Part shown: piece after piece, positions 1 through 13,566 of the stretch | Layout of the letters: every line of letters starts with the position of its first letter | How positions within the stretch are numbered: the stretch's first letter is position 1 | DNA from: Hanleya hanleyi | Lineage: Eukaryota > Mollusca > Polyplacophora > Lepidopleurida > Hanleyidae | NCBI GenBank assembly: GCA_036873755.1 | Contig: JAVTVY010025415.1 | Location: 37,524-101,523 of the forward strand | DNA length: 64,000 bases | Reading direction: 5' to 3' | Made by a program: the position numbers and the translations under genes | Notes under the pieces: generated by a model | Database searches by the model: none | Seen by the model: the letters and a program-made list of their open reading frames with translations, nothing else | Told to the model about the DNA's origin: nothing

Positions 1-2859
1 TGGGCCTGAAACGAATTCAAGCTAACCTGTCCAGAACACTGGATCGAACAGAAACCAACAAGGCAGCGTTACTTAAGTTGTTTACATTTTCAACGACCAA
101 TGAAATTTCACGGAAATTAGGCTGTCAAAGCTGCCATCATCATCCATTTCAAATGTTCAAAGCAGGTCGATCTATTTGATGAATGTCTGAGGGCAAAAGG
201 TGTAATATATGGCACTGAACTCTTCTGATATTGTTCAATCATATACATATTTATTTTTACCAGGAAGCCATGATGACAGTATCACAGTTGCAGTTGAGGA
301 AGTATCATCTATTCTGTGATTCCTTTATTCCTATTTGTCACTTTCAATAGCATGACATGTCGCCTCTCGCAGCTGCCGCCTATGAATGCACCCGGTAACT
401 GAGATAGTCGTGGGGCCAGCAGAAGGGGAAGAAGTTAGACTCTTATGACTTACATAGTAGGTCTTCGCCATCGAAATTCCAGAGCATCAAATGTTCTCAG
501 TAGGAAAGTTTTACGATTCGGCACCCAGAGTAGCTTTTACACATCCTTGCTAAAACTATAGGTATGTATATCCTAGACTAGATACCTTGGTACAGATGGG
601 AATGAATTGTGTTCATGGAAATTGTCACTGTAAATTCTAGCCAATCAGCAAGGCAACTTCCCGTGTATCCTTATACATTGACCAATTAGATCACTTGTTT
701 TACGCAATCATAGCATGTTATCATTTGACAAGACTGATATACTGAATGTGGCTGAAATGCTGACTGCTGTGCATGGTTAAGGTTTCGAACGCCTTTGGCT
801 CAAAAAGAAACCTTGACTTTGTGAAGATGGTTCTAACTGAGCATATCTATTCGTCTCTTTACGACTTCACATGGGAAAAGATTTCACACATGAATAAAGT
901 ATAAACCAGAATATTTATGTTTGCTTGTTGACGTTATGTCGTATTCTCTATATGTCACAGCGGCCTTAATTAGCTAATAAGCAAGGTACATGTACCTCAT
1001 AATTTGTTTTTACTTATTTACACAGCAAAGAGAACCCCTGTGTTCTGAATATTTGTGGATTTCATTCTAGGATCAGAAACCATAAACAGGTATAACAAGA
1101 CCTGTACATCCTAATTTTGAATTCCTGCATTCTAAAGTTCATTATCAGGGGATTTTTCATTTAAGTTTAGAAAGTTGATGTCAATTCCACAAACACTTTT
1201 CATCAAAAATTTTGGCAATGGACATTTGCTGGACAAACGAGCTAAGGCGGCCATTGTATGGATTGATTGTGGACTTGGGTGGTTCATTGCACCGCGAAGA
1301 TGAGCCAGGTCAAGATGGCCACTGGATGGTTTAATGGGTCAATGAGTTCTTCTCTGGGCAATTTTTGGATAACATCCCAGTAACCCACTAGTCTAATTTA
1401 GACTTAATGTCTCCTGACATATAGGTTCATATCAGCCAGTCAGTGGTGGCCATTAACCTCTAGCTGTGCGCTATTATAGAAAGATGATCATCTTCTGATG
1501 ATAGATAGATCATCGTCAGTGGTCAAGAGGTGACTACGGTGATATATATCCTAATGAGCGATTCTCCAAGACAACAGAGCATGGTGTTTGTCATGAAGCA
1601 CTTGGCCCCAGGGTGACCTCTACTGGAATGATCTTTGTAGTGTGGTATTAGTGGATGGAGCATACTAATTATGTACCCATGTACACACAATGCTACATTT
1701 ATCATAGAGATGGCTCCTCAGGTTTAATCAGTGATGCCATATGATTTCAGATCAATGAATACAAATGAAGTCATCAAGAGTGATGCAAACTGGAAACCAT
1801 GGAGAATATACGCTATGAAGAGCCCCGTGGGGCTTCCAGGTATTGACCTTGGGTGTCACTGTACACACCCCTTGCAATGAGCAAAATTAAGAGCCTCAGC
1901 TCCTCAAACAGCTTGACATAAAAGGTGAATAACTGGGGCACCCATTGGGGTTTCGGGATGTAAAAAGGAATAGGTCCCCACCAATGGGGTCCTGGGTGTT
2001 AAAAGAAATAGTACCCAAACGTTGTGATACGACTGAAATATTGTTGAAAGCGATGTTAAATCATATTCACTCACTCTATGAGGAATGGAAGTATAGTAGG
2101 TTTCCCCTCTCTCTATTAGCCAATCCTCTCAGCTGAGGAAATAGCAGCAGCTCTAGGGTGAAAAAAACATAAGATCAGATTGGCCCAAAATTTCAAAGAA
2201 TAGAAATGCACTCCTACCCACACACACTCCATCATCTGAGAGTGACCACCTCCTTATTACACGCCCCTTGATCATGCACACATTTGCGGGGCAAATACAA
2301 ATTTTTAATTTGGGCACCATTACAAAACGAGTCATATCCCTCCCCCCGTAGATTTCCTTTTTTGGCGATGTAAGCAGCTCTCTCTGCCTTTATTGCTTTA
2401 TTGTTTGATTTCACCAAGTTTGGGGTTGACCACGAGGCATTGTGTGAGTGATTCTCGCTCTTGCCATCATTCGAGAATCCCGAGACTTTGCATGATTTTC
2501 GACGAACCCGTACCTTGTTCTTAGAGCTGCGCTGTAGGCGAATCTGCACCGTGTTATAGATCTGACTAACTGTACAGGCTGAACTGTCGACACTCCTGAG
2601 AACCAGCTAACACGTTAAAAGTGGGGATATCCACTGAATTCAACAACAACATGCATAATTTGCTTGACGCGAGAGGGTAATACAAAACATTCCAGTGTTC
2701 AACGGTTGATCAGCAAAAAAATACATGGTTAGATATCATCAAAAATAGCTTATCTGGTTTTATTAGGTACCAATAACCATTTTCACATCCTCTAATTTGA
2801 GCTTCTTTGCACTATGACCTAATTTGGGCGCCGCTAAATGGTATGTAAATTAGCCTGAA
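1..2859. other. No recognisable gene; short chance frames
   Basis: I see no gene, RNA or clear mobile element here. A 105-codon frame on the minus strand (2232-2549) has a basic, Ser/Lys-rich, coding-looking composition but no flanking splice pair I would defend. Around 1930-2020 two imperfect ~40-bp units containing TGGGGT and TAAAA are adjacent to each other. The rest is AT-rich intergenic or intronic sequence. Confidence 0.5.
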
Positions 2860-2934
2860 TACATGTACAACCCTGATTTGAAAAGCAATTTATTTCAATC
2901 TCTGATGTATACAAAGGATATGTTGTTTACATAC

Positions 2935-3400
2935 AAAATACTCCTTCATCTGTGCCAAATCCAAAATTATATTCTTCTTGAAGTATACATACATGTACAT
3001 ACATTTTTCAAAAGTGAATGTATACTTGAATATCGATCTGAGAAAAACTGTGCTTTTCGGTTGCATAAAATGGATTCATGATTGATCAAAACCTATTTTG
3101 GTATTTTTGAGGAATTTATAGTGAGGATTTTCAATTGTAAAAAATATGACCTATTCTTGGTTATTTCGAACAATCAAACTTCCCAATAGATTTTGTGAAA
3201 ATATAATTTTGGTTTGAGGCATCCTACATGTACAGTACCTATAAAAGCCTCAAAAATACCAGGAGCCAGGCAGCACAATTTGATCAATTGTATCTCCATT
3301 TTTTATGCAATTGAACTTCAAAGATCATAATTATTTCAGGGGCTGATATTTCAATACATGTTAACTTCAAGAAAAATATGATTTGGCAGGTTTTGGATTG
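2935..3400. repeat. Degenerate inverted repeat (foldback)
   Basis: The left arm (about 2935-3130) reappears reverse-complemented at about 3235-3400. Shared blocks include TGGTATTTTTGAGG, TTGCATAAAA with ATTGATCAAA, and TTCTTGAAGT followed by ACATG. The arms are roughly 170-195 bp with many mismatches and a loop of about 100 bp. I see no target-site duplication and no coding frame of note. It is probably an old foldback MITE. Arm ends are approximate. Confidence 0.5.
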
Positions 3401-3430
3401 AAAAGAAAAATTGGCTTGAATACCATCACA

Positions 3431-5295
3431 CATAATGGAGTTTTTTGTTTTTAAATCTCACATATCCTTTCATGGACATCAAATATTCACAATACCTATA
3501 GATGACAACGGATTTCTCAACATGGTTATAACAGTTTTGAACTACATGACTGAGTTTCTCTTAATTGAGAAATTGACAGGTATGTTAATAATTCTCTAAT
3601 ATAGAGCATCTTCCATACATGGAACAAAAATGTTATTTAATTTGGTATGTGAATATCACAGTCTCACTGGCATCCCAAACCGACCTACCGAAAATAGAGT
3701 TCTGAGGAAATTAACTTCTGCTATTGGAAATATTCAATTTTAGATAAGACAGTCTGAATCAGTTTATCAAAGCCACAATTCGGATACCAGTCCCAATTTT
3801 ATTGGAAAGTGATTTTAGCCAACATAACAAAGGTGCCAGACAAGTTAACATGTAATCTCTCAGTCTTAGAGCCTGATCTAAATACACGGTGCAACACAAA
3901 ACTGGAATTTTGCTTTTACCACTCAATCAGCTACATGTACATGTACAATCTGGGGGACCAGCAGAATTGGCAATAAAACAGTGTTTCTGATACCTTTGTA
4001 GTGCGCACTACATGTATGCTGAATGCCATCGCTGTAGCGCATGTGACTAGCACATCAATATACATGTACATGTGTACCATCCCGACAGCCAGTATCCTCA
4101 TCAACAATATATCCTGTCACTAGAAACATTAATTTGAGAACTTTTTTGGTCATTATAACGTCTCTTTAATATGCTATCGGAGATCCAAGACTGAAATTAG
4201 CATCTCTGAGCAGGACATTTTGACAGGTGAAGCAAAAAAAAACTTGTACTTTAGTCATGGTCTCTTGTTATGAGCCACCCCCAGCATACTGATGCTGTCA
4301 GCACTGATGAATGTCTTTTCGACGGTCTCTCTGCCTGACAACCAAATAATACCACAGGATGAGGTGAAGTCCTTGCCACTGACAATATATTATAGTATCC
4401 AGGGGAGATCTAACAGCCTTTTCAATTCAGCACTTCACAGTTACTAAAACCTTAAATCTTCACAGACAGTAGCAATGCAGATACAATCCGATGAATCAAA
4501 CTGCTTTCACGAAAGACAATCAATTTCGGGGATCGCAATCACTAAGTCTCTTACGCGGGCAATAGGTCGAGGGTCGTCTGCCAAATGATCATGCATACCA
4601 AACAGCAACTTTAAATTCCCAAGACTGCCAGGAAATCAGGGGAAAAAACACTAAATGGCTGTTTTTGGTGTTCAGCTAATGTTACTCTTGGGGATTGTGA
4701 TGGATTTTTGTGGAAATCACCAGCTGAGAAATTACACCTGAGGGACTGCTCAAGTCTATTGTTTCCTGGACTGATGTATGGCTGATAAACCTTCAGATGT
4801 ACACCATCTCCAGCAATCTATCAGCTATGGAGAGAAGTCAGGCTACTTCTGCCCGACTGAACATCTCACAAGCCCTCAACACTGGAGGAGATAATGGGGA
4901 GGTTCACTGGTCACAGGGAGAATTGTTCATCGATGACGGAGTGATTCCGATCCTTTCTACATTTACTGGTATCTGACAGACTTGGAGCAATTTCCTCCAA
5001 TACATGTAGGTTCAACACAAGTCTCAACAGAGCCTTAGTACTGACTACAATGTCTGTGGACTACAGTAATTGTCACAGAAAATGAATTTCCTTCAGACAC
5101 TCCATCAGTACTAAATTACCTAGCCTAATTTCCTCATTACTGCTATCCATGTTAAAGGGTCTGTGTACTGATCCAGTGGTTTAAATCGCCGAGAACCAAC
5201 CGGGTTTGGAGATCGAGGATCAGTGGAGCAAACTACATGTACAAATGAAGTATAGCTATTGTTTCCTTTCCATAATAAAAATCAATGCTTTGATA
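3431..5295. other. No recognisable gene; one open stretch at 4727-4977
   Basis: No recognised gene. The + strand is open for about 82 codons before a TGA at 4978, including a 59-codon frame from an internal Met at about 4801. Its composition is soluble-protein-like, but no splice sites or homology are evident, so it may be chance. TACATGTA-type palindromes recur, for example near 3940 and 4063. Confidence 0.35.
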
Positions 5296-5477
5296 CAGTG
5301 TAACCTCTCTATAATGATGTTAATGTTATCAGGGGACCAAATTCGAACCACCTTATACATTTTCAACCTTATAAAGGATTGAAATCAGCTGCATATATTA
5401 TTTTGGAGGACATCACAGCCCCCGCCTTATATCAGAATCAGCCCTATATCGAGACACCTTATAGTGAGGCTAGACTG
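5296..5477. mobile_element. 182-bp TA-flanked MITE (mariner/pogo-like)
   Basis: The ends are imperfect terminal inverted repeats. The left begins CAGTGTAACCTCTCTATAA; the right, reverse-complemented, begins CAGTCTAGCCTCACTATAA. The element is bounded by TA on both sides (5294-5295 and 5478-5479). TA target duplication plus a CAGT..CCTC..TATAA terminus is typical of non-autonomous Tc1/mariner/pogo derivatives. It has no coding capacity and must depend on a transposase supplied elsewhere. Confidence 0.7.
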
Positions 5478-7090
5478 TACATGCACATGTATGTACCAAA
5501 TATATGAGAGTTTTCAGTCCACAGTTCAATATACTTTTAATATTCAGTAAAAACAATTAGGAATTTTGCAGTTTTCATTTGCATCTAATTTCTGACGGAA
5601 ATGTTGAGAGAGAGAAAACGACAACATAGAAAAATAAGTAAGAAGATCATAATAATATCAGCAATAAAGCTAATATCTGAAAATATTCCTCTGAACAACT
5701 GCAGTTACTATAGCAACATAGTTTAGTAGATTCATTTTTGAAACTTCAATGTAAGATTATTGGTGTAAATGAATTATGAGAAAATCCTGGAATAACCAGA
5801 GTTTGGAAAATGAATGACACACCATAGGACTCAAGACCAAACTTTGATGGGGAAAAGAATTGTAGTGATTTTACAGTTACACAGCATGCTCTGAATGATC
5901 ATTGCCCATTGTACCATGATGGAGTGCCCAAATGAATTCAATCAAAGCCTGGATCCAATCCCAAGAAAGATTGAATTGCATTGGTAAAACTCATAAGATC
6001 TTTGATAGAAATCAATTTGATATGGTACTGTAGCACATGATAGTGAAGTTCTGTGTACATGTATTTATGCCATGCATTTGTGTCATGTAATCCAACTTGA
6101 AACTTTCTGTAATAATCTGGCCTGATGAAAAACTAAACCCGTTTAAGGCTTAAGGCATACATAAATGTATAGAGATTGCTGTACAACCAGCCGTGAAAAG
6201 CAGTACCCTTTCTGAACATTTAAGCTGTCCTAATATCTGTTAAAGAATGACGTATGCTTATAGCTTCATGAGGTAGGGAACGCAGAATTGTGTGTCTCAA
6301 TAGTCGAGTATCTTGAACAATTCTCCGAGTCCAAGGTATAATACAGGAAACGGTCTGTTTTATATCAACTCTTCAAGTCAGTACGGCAATAATTTATCAA
6401 TAACTGCTCTAATTTCCCTTCAGGCTATCCATCAATTGGCTCTACTCGAAGCTTCTGAAATCAGCTAAGAAGAAAAAATGGCAGAAGGAATCAATGGCAA
6501 CTATTGGGGGTATTCAAAACTGAGTGGAACTGGAAGAGGACCGGCCAAAACACATTTATATTCCATACCTCACCGAGCAAAAAAATACACAGATTGTCGA
6601 CTATAGAATATGTTCACATTTCCTGATTTTTTATTCTCCCAAAACACAGGCTTCTCAATACATCAATCATTTGAAGCATTATACCAAGAATAAATTTAGC
6701 TTTTTATTGTAGGAGTTCAGTAACTAATTTGAAGACTTATGAATTTTCTAACAAAATGTTACAGTGAAAGATATGATGCTGTAGTTAGTTCACATTCTCA
6801 ATAATAATCAGCTCATCTAAATTCTGCCATGAAGACCATATCATTTTTTCCTCTGTGATACATTGTGGAATCCACCGAGTTATATAGAACTTGTGGAGGG
6901 TTGATACAGTATAACTATAATGTGAAACATTTTGTCAAGAATTTTCTATTCATTTTGCTTGTTGTCACCAAGTACATCCTTGGTATGATGAAGTATTTCA
7001 TCTACAGGGCATTTATTTTCACTTTCTTGTAATGTTCCTTTTGTGGATCTGTGAATAACTTCCAAATATAGGCATATTGATATTCAGTAT
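5478..7090. other. No recognisable feature
   Basis: AT-rich sequence with only short chance frames, such as 62 codons at 6524-6712. I see no repeat structure, splice-bounded exon or RNA gene. Confidence 0.5.
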
Positions 7091-7096
7091 TCCACT

Positions 7097-8610
7097 GTCT
7101 TTCTTGCAAGAGAGAAGCGGTCAACAGTTGTTTTGCAAGAGAGAAGTGGTCAACAGTTCTTCTTGCATGAGAGAAGCGGTCAACAGTTCTTCTTGCAAGA
7201 GGGAAGCTGTCAGCAGTTCTTCTTGCAAGACTGGGAAGCGGTCAACGCTTCTTCTTGCAAGAGGGAAGCGGCCAACAGTTCTTCTTGCAAGAGAGAAGCG
7301 GTCAACAGTTCCTCTTGCAGGAGGGAAGCGGTCAACAGTTGTTCTTGCAAGAGGGAAGCGGTCAACAGTTGTTCTTGCAAAAGAGAAGCGGTCCACATTT
7401 GTTCTTACTAGAGAGAAGTGGTCAACAGTTCATGTTGCAGCAAGTGGGCAGCAGGTAACAGTTCATCTTGCAGCAGGATGGAAGCGGTCAACAATTTTCC
7501 TTCAAGAGAGACGCAGTCAACAGTTCCTCTTAAGCAGTCAACAGCGAGTTCTTCTTGCTAGAGGGAAGCGGTCAACAGTTGTTCTTGCAAGAGAGAAGTG
7601 GTCAACAGTTCCTCTTGCAAGAGGAAAGTGGTGAACAGTTCTTCTTGCAAGAGAGAAGCAGACAACAGTTCTTCTTGCAAGAGGGAAGCAGTCAACAGTG
7701 AGTTCTTCTTGCAAGAGGTAAGTGGTCAACATTTCTTCTAGCAAGAGGGAAGTGGTGAACAGTTCCTCTTGCAAGAGGGAAGTGGTGAACAGTTCTTTTT
7801 GCAAGAGGGAAGTGGCCAACAGTTCCTCTTGCAAGAGAGAACCAGCCAACAATTCCTCTTGCATGAGACAAACGGTCAACAGTTCTTCTTGCAAGGGAGA
7901 AGTGGTCAACAATTTTTCTTGCAAGAGGGAAGCAGTCAATAGTTTTCAATGATGGCAGCAACACATCCTGATGATCCATTAATAAAATCCTGATTACTGA
8001 CAAGTATGCTTTAATCAAAAAATATTTCTTAAAGACAGTGTTATGTATGTGAAAGAGGGAAGCAGTCAATAGTTCTTCTTGCTAGAGAGAAGCGATCAAC
8101 AGTTTTTCTTGCAAGAGAGAAGTGGTCCACAGTTCTTCTTGCAAGAGAGAAGTGGTCAACAGTTCTTCTTGCAAGAGAGAAGTGGTCAACAGCTCTTCTT
8201 GCAAGGGAGAAGCAGTCAACAGTTTTCAGTGATGGCAGCAACACATCATGATGATCCATTAACAAAATCCTGAATACTGACAAGTATGCTTTAATCCAAA
8301 AATATTTCCAAAGACAAGTGTTATGTATGTGAAAGAGGGAAGCAGTCAATAGTTCTTCTTGCAAGAGAGAAGCGATCAACAGGTTTTCTTGCAAGAGAGA
8401 AATGGTCAACAGTTCTTGCAAGGCAGAAGCGGTCAACAGTTCTTCTTACAAAGGGAGAAGCGGTCAACAGGTCTTCTTGCAAGGGAGAAGCAGTCAACAG
8501 TTTTCAGTGACGGCAGCAACACATCATGATGATCCAATGTTAATAAAATCCTGATTACTGACAAGTATGCTTCAATCCAAAAATATTTCTAAAGACAGTG
8601 TTATGTATGC
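7097..8610. repeat. 30-bp minisatellite with ~280-bp higher-order repeat
   Basis: The basic unit is 30 bp (core GCGGTCAACAGTTCTTCTT followed by GCAAGAGAGAA). It fills 7097-7942 with substitutions and a few indels, then recurs in blocks at about 8051-8222 and 8336-8510. The later blocks alternate with a ~110-bp non-repetitive spacer containing GATGGCAGCAACACATC (starting at about 7951, 8231 and 8519). This gives a higher-order period of 280-288 bp. Because 30 is divisible by three, several frames stay open on both strands: a CKREAVNSSS-like decapeptide on + (185 codons, 7077-7634) and an LLQEELLTAS-like one on - (133 codons, 7538-7939). I read these as repeat artefacts, not genes. Confidence 0.9.
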
Positions 8611-9490
8611 GAAAAATTAAGATAATTTTTTCCCCATTGCTAGTGAAGTTTAAACTAATTTAGCTGTTAAGATTGTGAAACTTATAATGGCCAACTTTTA
8701 TTGCAAGATGTAAAATCCAAAGCGTAGAAGTGACAAGGGCATACATGTACAATCTATGTACATGTAGATCAAAACATAGATCTGATGCCATTTCTGATTA
8801 TAAAATTATGAATGGCAATAAAATCTCTGATATACCAAAATATATGGGAGCTACCTCACCAAGGTGTATTTGGGTAGGAGAGAGGAGCAGACAATTTCAT
8901 CATCATACCAGTATAAAGAATGACTCAATATCTGTTATCTAAAATGTACTTCGTCAGTTCACGCCATAATAATGGATGCTACATTGTGCAACTGTGTAAA
9001 TTATTTATAGCCCACAACTGTCAGTCATTAATCTGGAGGACTTTTCAAAGTTAACTTTCTCAGGAATTTGGACAAGCATCCAACACCCTATTTAACAGTT
9101 GATAAGACAAACCGTATTTTTCAGCAAGCTGTAAACAAGGTCAAGGTCAAATTACCTATACGATGCAATAACGGTCCACAATATCATGTACTTCCAGGGG
9201 AAAAGAAAAATCCACCTGCGTCATTGAGATACATTATGTACATATGTATGTGTAAGACGACAGAAAGCAGAAAACGTAACTTCAGAGAGATTTTCTAGCA
9301 CAAATGTTTTACCCATACTGCTAACTTGTATTATAGTTTTAAACTGGAAGTGCATGATGCATCTACCACAAATGTATCAGAGCTATATAATGTTGTCTCT
9401 AGTGATAATAAAAACAAATGACACCACACCAGGAGATCAGTGTCTATGTATCTATGAAATCTTCTAAGCTGAATCTTACGAGATAGATAA
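8611..9490. other. No recognisable gene
   Basis: Between the minisatellite and the pearl-like element there are only short frames (70 codons at 8730-8942 and 76 codons at 9068-9298, both +). Neither has a recognisable domain or convincing splice context. Confidence 0.45.
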
Positions 9491-10842
9491 ACATGAATTG
9501 CAGGCAAGCACCTAAAAGGTGCGTGGACCCCTCAGCCTGTTTTTTTTTAGTCAAGTAGGATCAGGGCTGCATCTAGAGCCAGTTTAGTTTTGGAAAACAT
9601 ATGGACACCCAAAACTCAAATGAAACAAAAAATGAAAGTGTTGTTGTTGTTCAATTTGAAAGGATTTCTGAAGGAAATACTCCTAGAAAAAGCTTCTGGA
9701 AGCCTCAATATCGATCCGATTGCATAGCTGGGTATTGAATTTCATGTTAATAAACCTCTGTTTTGTGATTGATCACAGGCTTTTTGCGCCGAAATTCACT
9801 TAAAAAAATTGGACCCACCCTTATCATTATTTTGGGGGGGGGGGGGCATAAGCTCCAGGTATGCAAACTGATTCAAAATTGCACACGGTCAGGCTAAAAA
9901 TGGGCTCTCCTAATCACTCGTTTTACATAATTTCCAAGGTACAGTAACATGTTTGGTGACAAAAATTGAAGCATTAATTATGTTGTACCAGTTAAATGTG
10001 TGGACACAAATATGGTTCATGCAAAAGTTTTAGAATAAATCATATGATGTACATGTAGAATAGAATGATTTAATAGCAAAATTTAAGAAAAATGGTGTCC
10101 TTCATTCAATGAGAATCATGAATGGACCAGGCTTTCTTGTATCAGGGAACCTTCAAAATTCACAACGAAACATGCAACCAAGGGTTCCCGATGGGCATAG
10201 ATAACAGTGCAAAAGCTAAGCCATCAATAAATTAAAAATTTAAAAAAAATTAAAAATCATGAAATTATCACAGCCATCTGAAAATCTAATCATTTCATCT
10301 GTCAACATTCAGGAAGCTCTCACCAAAATTTGGTCAGGCCCGACTTGATAGATCTGCAGATGTTCAGCGGACAAGAACATGTTGATGGGCATAGATAACA
10401 AAAGCTAAGCCATCAATAAATAATAATTTTTTTTTTTAAATCATGACATCATCATAGCCATCTGAAAATCTAATCATTTCATCTGTCAACATTCAGGAAG
10501 CTCTCACCAAAGTTTGATCAGGCCCGACTTCATAGATCTGCAGATATTCAGCGGACAAGAACATGTTCATGGGCATAGATACATGTAACAGCGCAAAAGC
10601 TACGCCATCAATAAATAATAAAAAAAATAATTAAAAATCATGACATCATCATAGCCATCTGAAAATCTAATCATTTCATCTGTCAACATTCAGGAAGCTC
10701 TCACCAAAGTTTGGTCAGGCCCGACTTCATAGATCTGCAGATATTTAGCGGACAAGAAAATGTTGACGGACGGACGCTAGGACGGACGGACGTACGTGCA
10801 TGGCAACGACAAGACCCCACAGCCCTATGGGCTGAGGGGTAA
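9491..10842 (+). mobile_element. Pearl-like / Helentron-derived element, copy 1
   Basis: It starts at ACATGAATTGCAGGCAAGC, has ACCCCTCAGCC at 9527-9537, and ends in the inverse GGCTGAGGGGT at 10830-10840. That 3' end also forms a terminal hairpin with the preceding ACCCCACAGCCC. The interior has three tandem units of about 183-193 bp, each starting GGGCATAGATA (about 10194, 10387, 10570). They are followed by an ACGG-rich microsatellite before GGCAACGACAAGACC. This architecture matches the bivalve pearl elements and related Helentron-derived HINEs. Compared with copies 2 and 3 it lacks a ~195-bp internal cassette near 9812 and has one extra core unit. A 12-14 nt G run lies at about 9833. There is no transposase, so it is non-autonomous. 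Confidence 0.75.
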
Positions 10843-11554
10843 TATAGCATATCTCATAGCATTTGTTAGCAGATAAGAAGAATAGAACCAAACTTATGTG
10901 ATATACATCATTACATTTCCGGGTAAATTTTAGGCATTTGATTGGCCAATTACCCTAGCGCACCACCAGACCATGTTCGATTACGGGCACTGGATATTAC
11001 CAACACTGTCAAGGTTGTCTGTGCCATAAACCAATTAATGCCATCAATGACATGCATGGAACTCCTGCAGACAAAGACTATTTCAGGCAAATTTGTCTAT
11101 AAGTTTATGTATGCGAGTATTGCCAGTGAAACAAGTTTTGTGGGTAAAGATAACAAATAATATCATGAGAAGGATTATATCAGCAGGATAACGTCTGTAT
11201 ATCCCAGTTAAGTATATTTCATCCAGTTTGTACATCGCCATTGAACAGAAGAAAACGAATCAATGCTGGAGGTCTGATTCCAGATATGACGATGTTTTTA
11301 CACGTTGTTCAACAGTGATTCGCCGATCTTTCTCTCAGGTTGGTGATGTTGAAACCAATGAGGAAAAGGCTTTTTCAAATGTGGTAAATAAAATATAGCT
11401 GTGGGATCATGTTAATATTTATCTTCTTGATGAAATATCAGCTTGTATATATCCATGCAATAGACTGATATAATATATAATGTAAGATAATTCAGTCATA
11501 CATGTACATCATACATGCTTCATACCAGATAAGATGTACAATATATCAGAACAG
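10843..11554. other. No recognisable gene
   Basis: A 72-codon + frame (10942-11160) is present without a recognisable domain or splice support. The sequence after about 11400 grades into the GATA-rich satellite. Confidence 0.45.
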
Positions 11555-12300
11555 GTGAGATAAATAGTTTATCACATCAGATGAGCTAACTTATCTATAT
11601 CATATTAAGTAGGACATCAAGTTGGATAAACAGATCATATCTTGTGAGATAAATGTTTTATCACATCAGATGAGCTAACTTATCTATATCATATTAAGAA
11701 GGATATCGAGTTGGATAAACAGATCATATCTTGTGAGATTGTGAGATAAATAGTTTATCACAGCAGATTAGCTAACTTATCTATATCATATTACGTAGGA
11801 TATCAAGTTGGATAAACAGATCACATCTTGTGAGATTGTGAGATGAATAGTTTATCACAGCAGATTAGCTAACTTATCTATATCATAATAAGTAGGACAT
11901 CAAGTTGGATAAACAGATCATATCTTGTGAGATTGTGAGATAAATAGTTTATCACAGCAGATTAGCTAACTTATCTATATCATATTATGTAGAATATCAA
12001 GTTGGATAAACAGACCACATCTGGTGTGATTGTGAGATTAATAGTTTATCACATCAGGTGTCAGCTGTAGCATACCAAAACAAATGGAATAAATAATTAC
12101 CACATCAGGTGTGAGCTGTAGAGCATACACATGTAGCATACGAGGGGAGATAAATATATTTTCCCATCATGTGAGCTACATGTAAATACCCAATACATGT
12201 TCCTGAAGTAGGATCCCAAATGGGATAAATAGCCTATCACAGAAGGTGAGCTGTATCATGCCAGGTCAAAATCAGTCATAGCAAATCATAGTTTATCATT
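11555..12300. repeat. 97-bp satellite rich in GATA motifs
   Basis: Successive units begin GTGAGATAAATAG at about 11555, 11644, 11741, 11838, 11935 and 12032. The first step is 89 bp and all later ones 97 bp. The 8-bp difference is an internal duplication of GTGAGATT. Each unit contains AGATAA, TTATCT and GGATAAACAGAT, so AGATAA/TTATCT-type words occur several times per unit. Beyond about 12060 the repeat decays (TTATCACATCAGGTG, GTGAGCTGTAG) until about 12300. Nothing is coding. Confidence 0.85.
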
Positions 12301-13559
12301 GGCAGGTGAGGCAGAAACAATGCTGATTGGCAATCAGGTGAGTAAGAGCTCCAATACAATGTATAAGTCTATTACATATACACAGGATATTGTACAAATC
12401 ATCTACCAGCTGGGGTTTCTGTGGGAAGCTGAACATACCAGCTACTGTACCTCTATTCTGACATACTCCCACATGTACACACTTTGGAAGTCGAGTTAAA
12501 TTGTTTTGCCACTGCACTGTTCATGCAGTCATTATTGGATATATAGCATGCGGGCAGGGTTAAAGGTGTATGATCTTATCGAGCAATAAGGAAAACAAAA
12601 CCACAAAGGAGCCGCTAAACTGGTAGAAATCTCAACCTATGTCGGCGGGCTTTTTCATGCTTATTGACAGTAAGATACAAGTGAGACCCGAAAGCTATCG
12701 GGTATTCAACGAACAGAAGGAAAACTGCAAAAATAACAGGAGGAATTCACGGAGTCCCCCTGATGAGATGTTCAGGATTGAGGTAAAATGCATTCTGGGA
12801 TGGATAATCGAGTAAACTTTCAGATTGTGTACTGATAGACAAGTTCGCATCTCCTGATTTGTAGTGCCAGAGACTAAAGATTGACTTCATCATGCCAAAG
12901 GATTGCTGAAGTCTCATGGTTTCTTTTATATCTCGGATTCAACAAAAAGCACACACACACACATACAAACATCTAAGGTGGTACTTGGAACTTTCAACAC
13001 TGATGTATTACATCAGTTGGAAGAAGTAAGCCAGCTGTCTATTCCATCTCTCTAATGATTATATACTGATACCCCAGTTAGCAGAGGTGGACTAACATCA
13101 GCATCATTCTGTGTTGTATTCCTCAGATGAACGCTGTCAGAAATGATTGCATTCAATGTAAAATCCCGAACTTCACAAGTATGAGGAAAGCAACTTCAAT
13201 TTTTATCTGGCATATCATATTTCAAGCAATCATTACCAAGAACATTAAAAGAAGGGAATCTCTGGTTCGTTGAATCATATAGGATGTAAAGCCTTCTCAA
13301 ATATTCAGTTAATACACATGTACATTAATTAACAGGGTTGATAGGAGTAAACATTGATACCACAGGGGATGCTCTATCTGCTACATCTGTTTATGTAGAA
13401 CTTATGTCAGGCTGAAGTTGGAAGTGGTTGGGAAGAGAAGCAAATAATTTAATTGCACATGTATGTCAAGAATGCAAGTATTATTTTATACTCTGGAAAT
13501 GAAATTTTATTTGACTAACAATATAATCTAAGATAATAACATGGTCAGCTTCTAGGATA
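12301..13559. other. No recognisable gene
   Basis: Short overlapping frames at 12296-12517 on both strands are chance-like. A (CA)n-type run lies at about 12950-12965. No exon or mobile-element ends were recognised. Confidence 0.45.
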
Positions 13560-13566
13560 CATGATT

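Noticed and set aside
7077..7939. 185-codon plus and 133-codon minus frames
   Set aside because: By-products of a 30-bp unit divisible by three; overlapping frames on both strands encode unrelated decapeptide repeats.
9491..10842. Classical Helitron interpretation of the 1.3-kb family
   Set aside because: There is no 5' TC or 3' CTRR terminus, and the 3' hairpin is at the very end. The layout fits pearl/Helentron-derived elements better.
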